This document shows, one piece after another, positions 32,242-41,041 of a DNA stretch of 64,000 nt. Numbering within the stretch: the stretch's first letter is position 1; each line of letters opens with the position of its first letter. The notes under the pieces are model-generated. The model saw only the letters and a list, made by a program, of their open reading frames with translations. It searched no databases and was not told the origin of the DNA. This stretch comes from DASZBX01 sp035943635 (lineage in GTDB: Bacteria; Actinomycetota; Actinomycetes; Streptomycetales; Catenulisporaceae). The position numbers and the translations under genes are program-made. The stretch is from the NCBI GenBank assembly GCA_035943635.1, contig DASZBX010000057.1, positions 1 through 64,000 of the forward strand. Reading direction: 5' to 3'.

Positions 32242-33876
32242 TCAGGGGCGGGCGGTCGGCCCGGCGAGCAGGCGTTGGGCGGCGGCGAGTCCGGGGGACA
32301 TGACCCGGGCCGCGGCGTGGGTGTGGGCGCGCAGGGCGGCGCGGGCGGCGTTGGCGCCGCACGCTCCGTGCACTCCGCCGCCGGGATGCGCGGAGGCCGA
32401 GGCCAGGTACAGCCGCTGGACCGGGGTCTCCGGGCGGCCGGTGCCGGGGGTGGGGCGGAAGAAGAGCTGTTGGTGGATGTTGGTGGTGCCGCCGTTCAGG
32501 GCCCCGCCGACCAGGTTCTCGTCCAGGGATTCCAGGGTGGCCGGGGTCAGGATGCGCCGTGCGGTGATCCGGTCGCGGAACCCCGGGGCGAAGCGTTCGA
32601 TCTGGAGCTCGATCCGGTCGGCGACGGCTTCGGTTTCGCGTTCGTCCCAGCTGCCGGTGATCTGGTCGGGTCCGAGGTCGTCGGTGATGTGCTGGGGGAC
32701 GTGGGTGTAGGCCCAGGCGGCTTCGGTGCCGGCCGGGGACCGGCTGGGGTCGGTGGTGGTCATCTGGCCCAGCAGGGCGAACGGGCGTGCGGGCAGGCGG
32801 CCGGTGGTCACCTGGTGGGCGTAGTCGCTCAGTTCGTTCAGGTCGGCGCCCAGGTGCACGGTCCCGGCCCGGGCGGCGGCGGGCGCGTTCCACGGGATCG
32901 GTCCGTGCAGCGCCCAGTCGACTTTGACCGTGGAGAAGTCCCACTGGAACCGGCGCAGGTCCTCGCGCGCGCTGGCCGGCAGGTCCTCCCAGGCGACCAG
33001 GCCGCCGTACAGGCTGGTGGCGGCGACGTCGGCCAGGACGGCCCGGGTCGCCCGGTACGCCTGGCCTTCCTCGGTCCGCACGCCTAGCGCCTTGCCTCCG
33101 CGCACGACGACCTCCCGGACGCGGGTGCCGCACTGGACGGTGCCGCCCAACGACTCCAGTCGGCGGACCAGCGCGGCGGTCAAGCTGCCGGCGCCGCCGA
33201 CCGGGGCCGGCCAGCCGTACTGCTGGCCGAGCATGGCCAGCAGCCATCCGAACATGCTGCTGCCTGCGGATTCCGGCAGCAGGTCCGCGTGCAGGGCGCA
33301 CCCGGCCAGCAGCAGCCCGGGCCCCGAACCGGTGAACTCCTCTTCGATCAGGCGCCTGACCGGCAGGGTCAGGAACCGCGCCGCGCGCAGCCCGCCGGCC
33401 GCGCGCAACCGACCGGCCATCGCCAGGGCGGACTTGACCGGCGGGAACGGGGTGAACAACGAGTCCAGCAGGTGCGGGTCCAGGGCTTTCCACAGCTCGG
33501 ACAGGTGGGCCCAGGCCTGGGCGTCGTCGGACCCGAAGTGTTCTTCGATGTCGCCGACGGTTTCCTGCGTGCCGCGGTGCAGGGTGGCGCAACGGCCGTC
33601 CAGCATCGGATGGGCCATCACCGTGGGGGCGTGGCTCCAGCGCAGTCCGAACCGCTCCAGCTCCAGGGCGCCGATCGCGGGGGAGGCCACGGCCAGCGGG
33701 TAGAACGAGGAGAACAGGTCGTTGACGAACGCCGGGTCCACGCCCCGGTCGCTGCGCACCGCGCCGCCGGGCTCGGCCTGCGCCTCCAGCACGTCGACCT
33801 GCCAGCCGGCATCGGCCAGGATGTTCGCCGCGACGAGCCCGTTGGGGCCCGCACCGATCACGATCGCGTCCGCCAT
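32242..33876 (-). CDS. phytoene desaturase-like FAD oxidoreductase
   Basis: A 544-residue NAD(P)/FAD-dependent protein of the CrtI/phytoene-dehydrogenase-like group. The dinucleotide motif is 'AIVIGAGPNGLVAANILADAGW' shortened to GAGPNG with the downstream Glu ('VLEAQ') and 'PGGAVRS'. The C-terminal FAD-contact segment is 'HPGGGVHGACGANAAR'. The ATG at 33876 follows AAAGGA with 7-base spacing; the frame open further upstream lies in unrelated remnants. It is transcribed toward the SRPBCC gene and is probably bicistronic. The substrate may be a lipid or isoprenoid; this is not carotenoid-cluster context. Confidence 0.85.
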   Translation of the reverse strand: MADAIVIGAGPNGLVAANILADAGWQVDVLEAQAEPGGAVRSDRGVDPAFVNDLFSSFYPLAVASPAIGALELERFGLRWSHAPTVMAHPMLDGRCATLHRGTQETVGDIEEHFGSDDAQAWAHLSELWKALDPHLLDSLFTPFPPVKSALAMAGRLRAAGGLRAARFLTLPVRRLIEEEFTGSGPGLLLAGCALHADLLPESAGSSMFGWLLAMLGQQYGWPAPVGGAGSLTAALVRRLESLGGTVQCGTRVREVVVRGGKALGVRTEEGQAYRATRAVLADVAATSLYGGLVAWEDLPASAREDLRRFQWDFSTVKVDWALHGPIPWNAPAAARAGTVHLGADLNELSDYAHQVTTGRLPARPFALLGQMTTTDPSRSPAGTEAAWAYTHVPQHITDDLGPDQITGSWDERETEAVADRIELQIERFAPGFRDRITARRILTPATLESLDENLVGGALNGGTTNIHQQLFFRPTPGTGRPETPVQRLYLASASAHPGGGVHGACGANAARAALRAHTHAAARVMSPGLAAAQRLLAGPTARP

Positions 33877-33974
33877 GAACCCGTCCTTTGCCGTCGAAGT
33901 TGGTTGAGGTCGACCGTCAGTGGCTGCGGTGCTAGTGCCCGGTGTCGGGCTCCTAAACTGCGCGGGTCCGCGCG

Positions 33975-34100
33975 TTATGCGTCCGCCTCGGTTGGGAACC
34001 TGTGCACGACCCGTTCGGGGATGCGCTTGCGGTCGCAATGGGTGATCTTCTCGCGCAGGTGGTGGTCCTGTAGTAACACCGGGCCGCGCGGGCCGGCCAT
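33975..34100 (-). pseudogene. catalase N-terminal fragment
   Basis: A 41-codon reverse-strand frame reads 'MAGPRGPVLLQDHHL', then 'REKITHCDRKRIPERVVH'. This is the strongly conserved start of clade catalases (RGPxLLxDxxLxEKxxHFDxERIPERVVH). It ends in unrelated codons and TAA after 41 residues, before the heme-distal His-containing 'ARGxGAxGYF' block. Only the first ~35 conserved residues survive, so this is a stub of a catalase gene cut by rearrangement next to IS remnants. Confidence 0.7.
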
Positions 34101-34309
34101 GAACGCAGTGCAGGAGACGCTGGAGCGGGACTCCGGGCTGATCGAACTCGCGGTGAGCCAATGCCGTCATCGCCGTGATGGTGATGAGGCAGTAGGGTCT
34201 GAGTCTGATTTGGTGGGCTCTACGCTGAATAGGTTATCGGTGAATCAGGGGTCGGACTTTAGGGTGTGTCGCCGGTTTTCACTCCGACGGCCGAGTTCTG
34301 GTTCGGGTT

Positions 34310-34640
34310 CAGGCGCCCGTCGAATGTCGAATGCCGTCTCGAACGCGTTGAGGGCGGGCTTCCACCGGTTCGACCAGCGCTGGGGTGCCTTGCCGGAGGG
34401 GTCGAGGGACAAGATGGCCAGGTACAGGCGCTTGAGCGCGGCCAGTTCCGTGGGGAAGTGCCCGGAGGCCTTCACCGCCCGGCGCAGGCGGGCGTTGAGT
34501 GACTCGACGGCGTCGGTGGTGCTCAGCAGGCTCCTGATCTCCCGGTCGAAGCCGAGGCAGGGCACCACCTTTGGCCACGCGTTCGTCCCCAGCTTCACGA
34601 TCGCCGGGTACCCGGCCTCCCACGCCTCGGCGAACTCCAG
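34310..34640 (-). pseudogene. IS256-family transposase C-terminal remnant
   Basis: Reverse-strand frame with the C-terminal third of an IS256-type (mutator-like) transposase: 'WEAGYPAIVKLGTNAWP', 'LSTTDAVESLNARLRRAVK', 'GHFPTELAALKRLYL' and 'RWSNRWKPALNAFETAF'. The TTDAVESLN block carries the family's final Glu. The N-terminal two thirds are missing, because sequence beyond 34640 belongs to an IS630 remnant on the other strand. No terminal inverted repeat is recognisable. Confidence 0.8.
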
Positions 34641-35273
34641 GCGCGGAGACCTGGGCCGACGTAAAACCACCGCGGCGGCCCGGGACGCGTGGATCTGCTT
34701 CGAGGACGAAGCCGGCCAGTCCCTGAGACCGCCCAAGGGCCGCACCCGGGGCCGGCGCGGGCACACGCCCGTGGTCAAGGTCGCCCACGCCGGGTCCGGG
34801 CGCGTCTCCCTGGCCGGGCTCGTCGCCCTGAAACGCGGCGAAAACCCGAGGCTGATCTACCGCACGATCACCTACCACGGGCGCAAAGGCGAGAAGAAGG
34901 GCTTCGCCGAACACGACTACCCCCGCCTCTTGGACGACGCCCACCAGCAGCTGCACGCACCCGTCGTCCTGGTCCGGGACAACCTCAACACCCGCAAATC
35001 AGCGCTGATGCGCCGACTGATCGCCACACGCGACTGGCTGACCGTGTTCCACCTGCCCTCCGACGCCCCCGAATACAACCCGGTCGAAGGCGTTTGGGCC
35101 CCCATGAAAATCAGCATCGCCAATCTCGCCAAACGCACCCTGACCAGCTTGCCGCCCTGGTCAAATCCCGCCTACGACGAATCCAATCCCGCCCCGCGCT
35201 CCTCAACGGACTCATCGCCAAAACCGGCCCGGACCTTCAACCAGCAGTAACCCCCGCCCTTCAACCTCTCTAG
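34641..35273 (+). pseudogene. IS630-family transposase remnant, 5' truncated and frameshifted
   Basis: Plus-strand frame with the catalytic half of an IS630-type transposase: 'DAWICFEDEAGQSLRPPKG' (first Asp), 'VVLVRDNLNTRKSALM' (second Asp) and 'APEYNPVEGVWAPMK' (Glu). At about 35142 one base appears lost: 'LAKRTL' continues as 'DQLAALVKSRLRRIQSRPAL' only in the next frame, which ends at 35273. The N-terminal HTH part is missing at the junction with the IS256 remnant. It abuts the truncated Wadjet locus. Confidence 0.8.
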
Positions 35274-35331
35274 TTCGCCAACGGCTTGAATCTCGGTGTG
35301 GGCGTGTTTGCCCTCGGGCCGGGTGCATCAC

Positions 35332-35490
35332 TTACGGCTTGACAATCCTGGCCGGCGGAGTGTTGTTCACGCTTGCGGGTGCTTGTGCGTGGCGTCGTAA
35401 CACGCGCAGGTGGCCCATGCCTCCGGCGAGCCTCGAATCATCGGAATCCTGGCCGTCGGCCACGGAACCGGGCCCGTTGTGGCCGGTCAC
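35332..35490 (-). pseudogene. 52-codon stub ORF at the expected jetD start
   Basis: The JetC stop overlaps an in-frame GTG (GTGA at 35490-35487), the same coupling used between JetA/JetB and JetB/JetC. The frame from this GTG reads 'MTGHNGPGSVADGQDSDD' and stops after 52 codons at TAA 35332, in sequence next to the IS630 remnant. The residues do not show any recognisable DUF2399/JetD motif. It is best read as the scar of a lost jetD, with uncertain coding status. Confidence 0.4.
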
Positions 35491-38400
35491 GTGGCGACCG
35501 TCGGCCGGCGCCGGGTGCCGGGCGAGCCCAGTGCGGCGGTGAGTTCGCCGGCGTCGTCGGCGAGCAGCTCCGAGCCATCCCAGAGCAGCAGTAGGGCACT
35601 GACCGTGTGGTCGGCGGGGGAGTGGGCCAGGTCGTAGTGGGCGGCGGCGGGTACCGCGGCGTGCGCGGCCCACAGGTCGTAGCCGGTCATGAACAGGTCC
35701 AGGTCGAACTGCGCCGCCAGGCTCATCAGTTCGCCGCGTCCGGTGTCGTCCACGCCGGCGAAGGCCTCGTCCAGGGCCAGCAGCCGGGGCGCGTGCGGGT
35801 GGGCGGAGTTGAGCATCGCGTGTGCGGCGGCGAACAGCGGCAGGTGCAGTGAGACGGACTGCTCGCCGCCGGAGAGCCGGCTGTGCCGCGCCCGGGTCAG
35901 GCGTTCCTCCTCTCCACCGGGGCGCACCAGGTGGAAGGCGAACTGCCGCCAGGCGCGGTAGTCCAGGACCTCGGCGAGCAGTTCGCGGTAGGGCCGGTCG
36001 CGCCAGCGGGCCCGGGCGTTCTTGATCTCGGTGGCGAAGTGGCCGCGCATCCGGGCCAGGGCGTCCGGGGCGAGCCGGGTTGCGTCAGCGTCGAGCAGGG
36101 CGCACACGGCGCGCTGTTCGACGTTGAGGTCGTCGGCCAGCAGCCAGCCGACGCCCACGGTCGTCCCGGAGGACATCCGGCGCGAGCGCATCTCGGCGTT
36201 CATCCGGCGGATCAGGTCGCGTGAGTCCACGGTGCGGTCGTGGATCTGCTGGGCCAGCCGGGTGAGCAGCGCGTCCTCCAGGATCCGCTGCTCGGAGTCG
36301 GTCAGCAGCAGCTGCTGGTCGCGGCGGGCGGCGGCGATGCGCCGGGCGAATGCGCCGACCGGTAGCGGGCCCTGCTCGTCGGCGATGCGCACCACGATGA
36401 CGCCGTCCGCGCCGTCCCATTCGGGCCGGTAGTCCTGGCCCGCGGCGCCGAGCTGGGCCTGCAGGTCGTCCAGGGCCTTGGTCAGCCGGGTGGTGGATTG
36501 TTTCAGCGAGTTCTCGGTGGGGGTCAGCTCTCGGGTGGCGGCGAGGATCGCCTCGTGCACGGCGACGGCGGTGGCGGGCAGCCGGTCCCCGGCCCAGTCC
36601 GCCTCCTGCGCGGGCCAGGCCAGGCCGGGCGGGCACTTGAGCAAGTCGAGCAGCTCGCGCTGCGCATAGGGCGCGAGGCCGCGGGCGGTGGCCCGCTCCT
36701 CTTCGGCGGCGATCTGCTGGGCCTCGCCCGAGGCGTGCAGCCGGGCATCGGCTCCGGCGACGGCTTCGAGCGCCGCACGCTCGGCGGACTGCGCTGCCCT
36801 GGCCTCGGCCGCGGCCTCGTCGAGACCGGCCTCGGCCTCCCGCACCTGGGCGAGCACCGTCTGAGCGTCGGCGCCGACGGCGTCGTGCAGCGCTGTGAGC
36901 CGGGCGGCCTCCTCGGCGTACCGGCTGCGCTCGCCGCGCTCCCGGTCGGCGGCCGCGGCCTCGTCCTCGGCGGCGGCGTCCAGGCGGGTCTGCGCCTCGG
37001 CGACCGACTCGCTCTGCCGCCGGGCCGCGGTGCGCGCCGCGGTGAGGGTGTCGGCGCAGGCCGAGAAGCGGTGGACGGCGGCCTCGGCGGCGTCGGCGTT
37101 GTCCGGGTCGAGCCGGTGCTCGGCGACGGTGCGGCCCAGCGCGCGGGCGGTGACGCCGGTGGCGGCGACCGCTTCGTCGTAGCGGGCCTGGGTCTGGTCG
37201 GCGGCCTCGCGGGTGGCCCGCAGCCGGGCGTCGGCGCGGGTGAGGCCGGCGAGTGCGATGGTGATCGGGCCGGTGCGCGGCAGCGCGGCGCGCGCGTCGT
37301 CGAGCCCTGTGAGCGTTCCGGCGATCCCGGCGGCTTCGGCGGCCACGGCGGCGAGGCGCCGGTCGAGGGTGGCCAAGCGCGTCTCGCATTCGGCGATGCG
37401 GGCGGCGCGGCGCCGGGCCCGGGCGGTGGCGCCGATGTATTCGGCGTGCTCCTTGCGGTGCGCACCGGCCTGCACGCCCTGGGCGTAGTGGCCGTCGACG
37501 GTGATGACCGCGGGGTGGGCGGCCAGTTCGCCGGTGCCGACAGAGCCCAGGATCTCGGTCAGGCGCGCGGCGGTGACCGCGGGCTCCTCCCCGGGAGCGG
37601 TGTCCGGCAGCAGCAGGTCGGCCAGGCTGGGACCGGTGACTGCCGGTCCGGGGCGCAGACGGGCGTCGGACTGTCCGGGTTCGACCGGGCCCGCCGGCCG
37701 CGGCTCGTCCTTCGGCGAGACCCAGGCATCGAGCAGCCCGGCGGCCTCCAGCGCGGCTTCGAGTCCGGCTGCCTGCTCGTCGGTGACGTGGTCGGCGAAG
37801 CGCACCAGTTGCCAGAGTGGCGCCCCGGCGCGCTGTGCGCGGTCGGCGGTGCGGCCCGGGTACGGCGGCGGGGCGTCGTCGTGCTCTGCCGCGATCCGAT
37901 CTCGTTCGGCTGAGATCTGCTCGCGCTCGGTCCGGACGGCGGCGCGCTCGGCTTTCAACTCGGCCTGCCGGTCGCGTAGTGCGCCGGTGTGCGGGGCGAG
38001 GGCGGCGGCGAGGACTGCGGCGGGGGTCGGCGCGTCCGCCCCGGTGCTTTCGTCGGTACCGGCGCCGATCGCGTCGTAGGCTGCGGCGAGGGCCTCGACC
38101 ACCTGGGCGGCTTGGGCGGTGGGCAACAGGTCCCGGTGGCGCGCCGTCCATCCGGCCAGTTCCGCGGCGGCCTGCGCACGCGCGGCGGCGACGTCGCCGA
38201 CTGCGGCGGCTTCCGCCTGCTCGGCCTCCTCCACGGCGGCCTCGGCCCGGTCCAAGGCGAGCCGGGCGAGGTCGCGGGCCTGCTCGGCGCTTTGGTGGGT
38301 GGCGGCGGCCTGCCGCACAGCGCGGACCGCCTCGGCGCGCTCGGCGGCGCGGGCACCGGCCCGCTCGCGCAGCCCTTCGGCATCGGCGTCGGCGGCCTGC

Positions 38401-39584
38401 CAGGCGATGCCCGCGGCGGCGGCGTGGTCGGCGAGGTCCGCGGCGGTGCGCGAGGCGGTGGCGGCCAATTGGTGCAGCTGTGCCTGGGCGCGTTCGAGGC
38501 CGTCGGTCGCGAGCGTGGTGGCGCCGGAGCGCCTGGCGTGCTCGGCCGCGGCGGCGTCGGCCGTCCGTTGCGCGGAGCGCACCAGCCGCTCCAGGTCGGC
38601 CAGCTGTTCCAGCGCCTGGTAGGCGGCGCTGGACTTGAGCTGTTCCACTCGGGCGCGCCGCGCGGCCAGGGCGGTGTCGGCGGTGTCGAGCCGGCTCTTC
38701 GCCGCGGCCTGCGCGGTTTCGGCGGCGCTCAGCTCGGCGGACCGGGCCGCGGTGGCGGCCCGGCCGGCGGCCGCGGTCTCCCGGCGCCGAGTCAGGCCGT
38801 CGGCCGCCATCCGCGCGTGCACCCGCAGGTAGGTGCTGTAGCTCGCCAGGAACGCGCCGGTGGCGTCGTCGGCGGCGGTCAGGCCCTCCAGGGTGCGTTG
38901 GACGGACTCCATGTCGTCGAAGGAGCGGGCGGCCTCGGCGATCAGCTCGTCGTCGAGCGGGCGCAGTCCCGCGGTGAGCGTGTCGGAGAGCCTGACCGGA
39001 TCGAGGTTCTTGGCCAGTTGGGGCCGACGCAGGGTCAGGATCAGGTTGAGCATCTGCTCGTAGCGGTCGGCGCCGAGCCCGAACAGGCGCTGGTCGATCG
39101 CGGCGCGGTAGTCGCCGGCCGTGTCGTACAGGGGTACGTCGATTTCTGCCGCCAGCTGCTTCCTGGTCATCGGCCGGTCGTCGTCGGTGAGCAGGGAGAA
39201 GTCCTCGCCGACCCGGCCCGGGGCGACGAAGTGCCAGCGCACCGGGGTGTCCCGGTGGCGCTGGGCGTGCAGGCCCACGCCGATGGTCACCGCGTCTCCG
39301 TTGTCGCGGTGGCGCAGTTCGAGCCAGACGTAGCCGAGTGCGTTGTCCTGCCCGCGGAACAGCAGATTGGACTTCATGGTGCGGTCCTCGGCGGCGAAGG
39401 GGTTGAGCCGCTTGGGGTCGATCCGGCCGTCGAGGACGAAGGGGAAGAGCACTTCCAGGGCTTTGGTCTTGCCGGAGCCGTTGGGCCCGCGCAGGATCAG
39501 CCAGCCGTTGGCGAAGGAGAACTCCTCGTCGCGGTAGTCCCACAGGTTGACGATGCCGGCGCGGGTGGGTACGTAGCGGGTCAC
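35487..39584 (-). CDS. jetC: Wadjet type II SMC-like ATPase JetC (TIGR02680 family)
   Basis: A 1365-residue SMC/MukB-like protein. Walker A GPNGSGKT lies at about residues 33-40 after the 'AGIVNLWDYRDEEFSF' start. Long Ala/Glu/Arg-rich coiled coils flank a hinge-like centre around residues 600-720. The C-terminal ABC signature is 'SRLSGGEQSVSLHLPLFAAA' and Walker B is 'LLALDEAFAGVDD'. In Wadjet the JetABC condensin-like complex extrudes loops on small circular plasmids that JetD then cuts. GTG start overlaps the JetB stop (GTGA). The gene looks intact, but the partner nuclease gene downstream is missing. Confidence 0.92.
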   Translation of the reverse strand: MTRYVPTRAGIVNLWDYRDEEFSFANGWLILRGPNGSGKTKALEVLFPFVLDGRIDPKRLNPFAAEDRTMKSNLLFRGQDNALGYVWLELRHRDNGDAVTIGVGLHAQRHRDTPVRWHFVAPGRVGEDFSLLTDDDRPMTRKQLAAEIDVPLYDTAGDYRAAIDQRLFGLGADRYEQMLNLILTLRRPQLAKNLDPVRLSDTLTAGLRPLDDELIAEAARSFDDMESVQRTLEGLTAADDATGAFLASYSTYLRVHARMAADGLTRRRETAAAGRAATAARSAELSAAETAQAAAKSRLDTADTALAARRARVEQLKSSAAYQALEQLADLERLVRSAQRTADAAAAEHARRSGATTLATDGLERAQAQLHQLAATASRTAADLADHAAAAGIAWQAADADAEGLRERAGARAAERAEAVRAVRQAAATHQSAEQARDLARLALDRAEAAVEEAEQAEAAAVGDVAAARAQAAAELAGWTARHRDLLPTAQAAQVVEALAAAYDAIGAGTDESTGADAPTPAAVLAAALAPHTGALRDRQAELKAERAAVRTEREQISAERDRIAAEHDDAPPPYPGRTADRAQRAGAPLWQLVRFADHVTDEQAAGLEAALEAAGLLDAWVSPKDEPRPAGPVEPGQSDARLRPGPAVTGPSLADLLLPDTAPGEEPAVTAARLTEILGSVGTGELAAHPAVITVDGHYAQGVQAGAHRKEHAEYIGATARARRRAARIAECETRLATLDRRLAAVAAEAAGIAGTLTGLDDARAALPRTGPITIALAGLTRADARLRATREAADQTQARYDEAVAATGVTARALGRTVAEHRLDPDNADAAEAAVHRFSACADTLTAARTAARRQSESVAEAQTRLDAAAEDEAAAADRERGERSRYAEEAARLTALHDAVGADAQTVLAQVREAEAGLDEAAAEARAAQSAERAALEAVAGADARLHASGEAQQIAAEEERATARGLAPYAQRELLDLLKCPPGLAWPAQEADWAGDRLPATAVAVHEAILAATRELTPTENSLKQSTTRLTKALDDLQAQLGAAGQDYRPEWDGADGVIVVRIADEQGPLPVGAFARRIAAARRDQQLLLTDSEQRILEDALLTRLAQQIHDRTVDSRDLIRRMNAEMRSRRMSSGTTVGVGWLLADDLNVEQRAVCALLDADATRLAPDALARMRGHFATEIKNARARWRDRPYRELLAEVLDYRAWRQFAFHLVRPGGEEERLTRARHSRLSGGEQSVSLHLPLFAAAHAMLNSAHPHAPRLLALDEAFAGVDDTGRGELMSLAAQFDLDLFMTGYDLWAAHAAVPAAAHYDLAHSPADHTVSALLLLWDGSELLADDAGELTAALGSPGTRRRPTVAT

Positions 39585-41041
39585 GAAGAGGCGTCCTGAG
39601 TCGTGGTGTCGAAGGTCGTGGGCTCGGCTGCCGTGGTCGGGGCGGGCGAGGCGATGCGCGGGGCCCGGGTGGCGACCTGCGCGGTGACGCTACGGTAGCG
39701 GCCAAGCAGCGGCAGGGCGAGTACGCCGCCGTCCACCGGGGCCACCAGGCGGAGTGAGGCGAGCAGGACCACGGCCTGCGCGCAGAGCCGGTCGGGGTCT
39801 GCGCGCAGGTCTCCGGACATGCCGGTGCCGTAGTCCGCGACCAGTTTGACTGTGCACGCGCGCAACCAGGCGTCGCTGAGGAAGGGGTAACGCGCCTCGG
39901 CCGGCCCGGCGTCTTCGTCCTCGAACTCGTCGGTGCCCGCCGGTGTGGTGCCGACGGGTCCGGTGCCGATCGGCGCGGTGCCGGCGGGCGTGGTGTCGAG
40001 CAGGTCGGCCGCGGCCGCGCGCTCGGGCAGCGCGCCGTCGATCCGCACGGCCAGCGCCGCCCGGCGTTCGGCCGCGGTGGCGGCGGGCAGCCGCTCGGCC
40101 GTGGCCTTCAGCGCCTGCTCCGCGATCTTCGCGGCGAGCAGCAGCGCGGCCTGCGCCACGGTGCCTCCCGAGGGGAACCTGGTGTCGGACAAGCGCCCGG
40201 AGAGGTCGATCAGCGCGACGCCCTCCGCGCGGCGCTCGAGCGTCAGGCCGGTGAGCCGCTCGAGATCCTCCGCGAGGGCCGGGGAGCGCAGCTGACCGCG
40301 CAGCGAGGGGTCGACGTCGGCGTGGTAGACGGCGGGCTGTTCCAGCGTCAGGCGCCGGGCCCGGCGTGCCGCCGAACGTCGCCGGGCCTCGCGGCCCAGC
40401 TCGAACCCGGCCGGATTCTCCCGGTCGAGCAGGTCGGTGACGGAGCCGAGGTGTTGCAGGACCCTGGTGGGCCGGTAGAGCGCGCCGACGACCTCGCGGT
40501 CGATGTCGTAGAGCGCTTCGGCCTGGTCCGGGTCGTTGGCCCAGGCCGAAGCGGAGCCGTCGGCGATCCGTACCGCGCCGCGCGCCTGCAGCCAGGCCAC
40601 GGCGTCGACGAACGCGTCCCGGTCGGTTTTGCGCTCGGTGTCCATGCCCAGCCCGCTGATCCGGGTGGCGTCGGCCGCCACCGCGTCGGCGAGTTCGCTC
40701 AGCGCGATCTGGGTGCCGGAACGGCCGAGCGCGGCCAGGGTGAGTGTCAGGTACGCGTAGCGGCGCCGGTCGAAGGCCCGGCCCGCTGCGGTGAGCGCGG
40801 GCTGGCTCTGATCCAGATCGTCCTGCACCCGCAGCAGCCGGGCGGTGTCGGCGGTGGTGACGAGCCGGTAGCCGAGTGTCTCGGCCAGGTCCAGGCGCAG
40901 TTGCGCGGCCCAGCGTCGCACCAGCGGCAGTGCCCCGGGGTCCGGCCATGTCGTGGTGACGAGCGGGTGGCGCAGGATCGTGCGGACCGCCTTCTGGTAG
41001 TCGGCCAATTCCAGGGAGCTGACGCCGTCGGCGACCCTCAC
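39581..41041 (-). CDS. jetB: Wadjet type II JetB (DUF2398/TIGR02678 family)
   Basis: A 486-residue protein with family-typical segments: 'DYQKAVRTILRHPLVT' at the N-terminus, 'DRRRYAYLTLTLAALGRSGTQI', 'AVAWLQARGAVRIADG', 'EVVGALYRPTRVLQHL' and 'ARYPFLSDAWLRACTVKLV' near the C-terminus. A Thr/Pro/Gly spacer near residues 395-420 has degenerate 'PIGTGPVGTTPAG' repeats. It corresponds to the small kleisin-associated subunit of the type II Jet complex. The GTG at 41041 overlaps the JetA stop and is preceded by GGAGG. Confidence 0.88.
   Translation of the reverse strand: MRVADGVSSLELADYQKAVRTILRHPLVTTTWPDPGALPLVRRWAAQLRLDLAETLGYRLVTTADTARLLRVQDDLDQSQPALTAAGRAFDRRRYAYLTLTLAALGRSGTQIALSELADAVAADATRISGLGMDTERKTDRDAFVDAVAWLQARGAVRIADGSASAWANDPDQAEALYDIDREVVGALYRPTRVLQHLGSVTDLLDRENPAGFELGREARRRSAARRARRLTLEQPAVYHADVDPSLRGQLRSPALAEDLERLTGLTLERRAEGVALIDLSGRLSDTRFPSGGTVAQAALLLAAKIAEQALKATAERLPAATAAERRAALAVRIDGALPERAAAADLLDTTPAGTAPIGTGPVGTTPAGTDEFEDEDAGPAEARYPFLSDAWLRACTVKLVADYGTGMSGDLRADPDRLCAQAVVLLASLRLVAPVDGGVLALPLLGRYRSVTAQVATRAPRIASPAPTTAAEPTTFDTTTQDASS

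Noticed and set aside
34081..34245. Small plus-strand ORF starting 'MNAVQETLERDSG'
   Set aside because: It overlaps the catalase stub and leads straight into IS remnants, with no recognisable domain or ribosome site.
37989..39599. Long Gly-rich plus-strand frames opposite jetC
   Set aside because: Glycine/valine-rich shadow composition with no domains; jetC on the minus strand has clear ATPase motifs.
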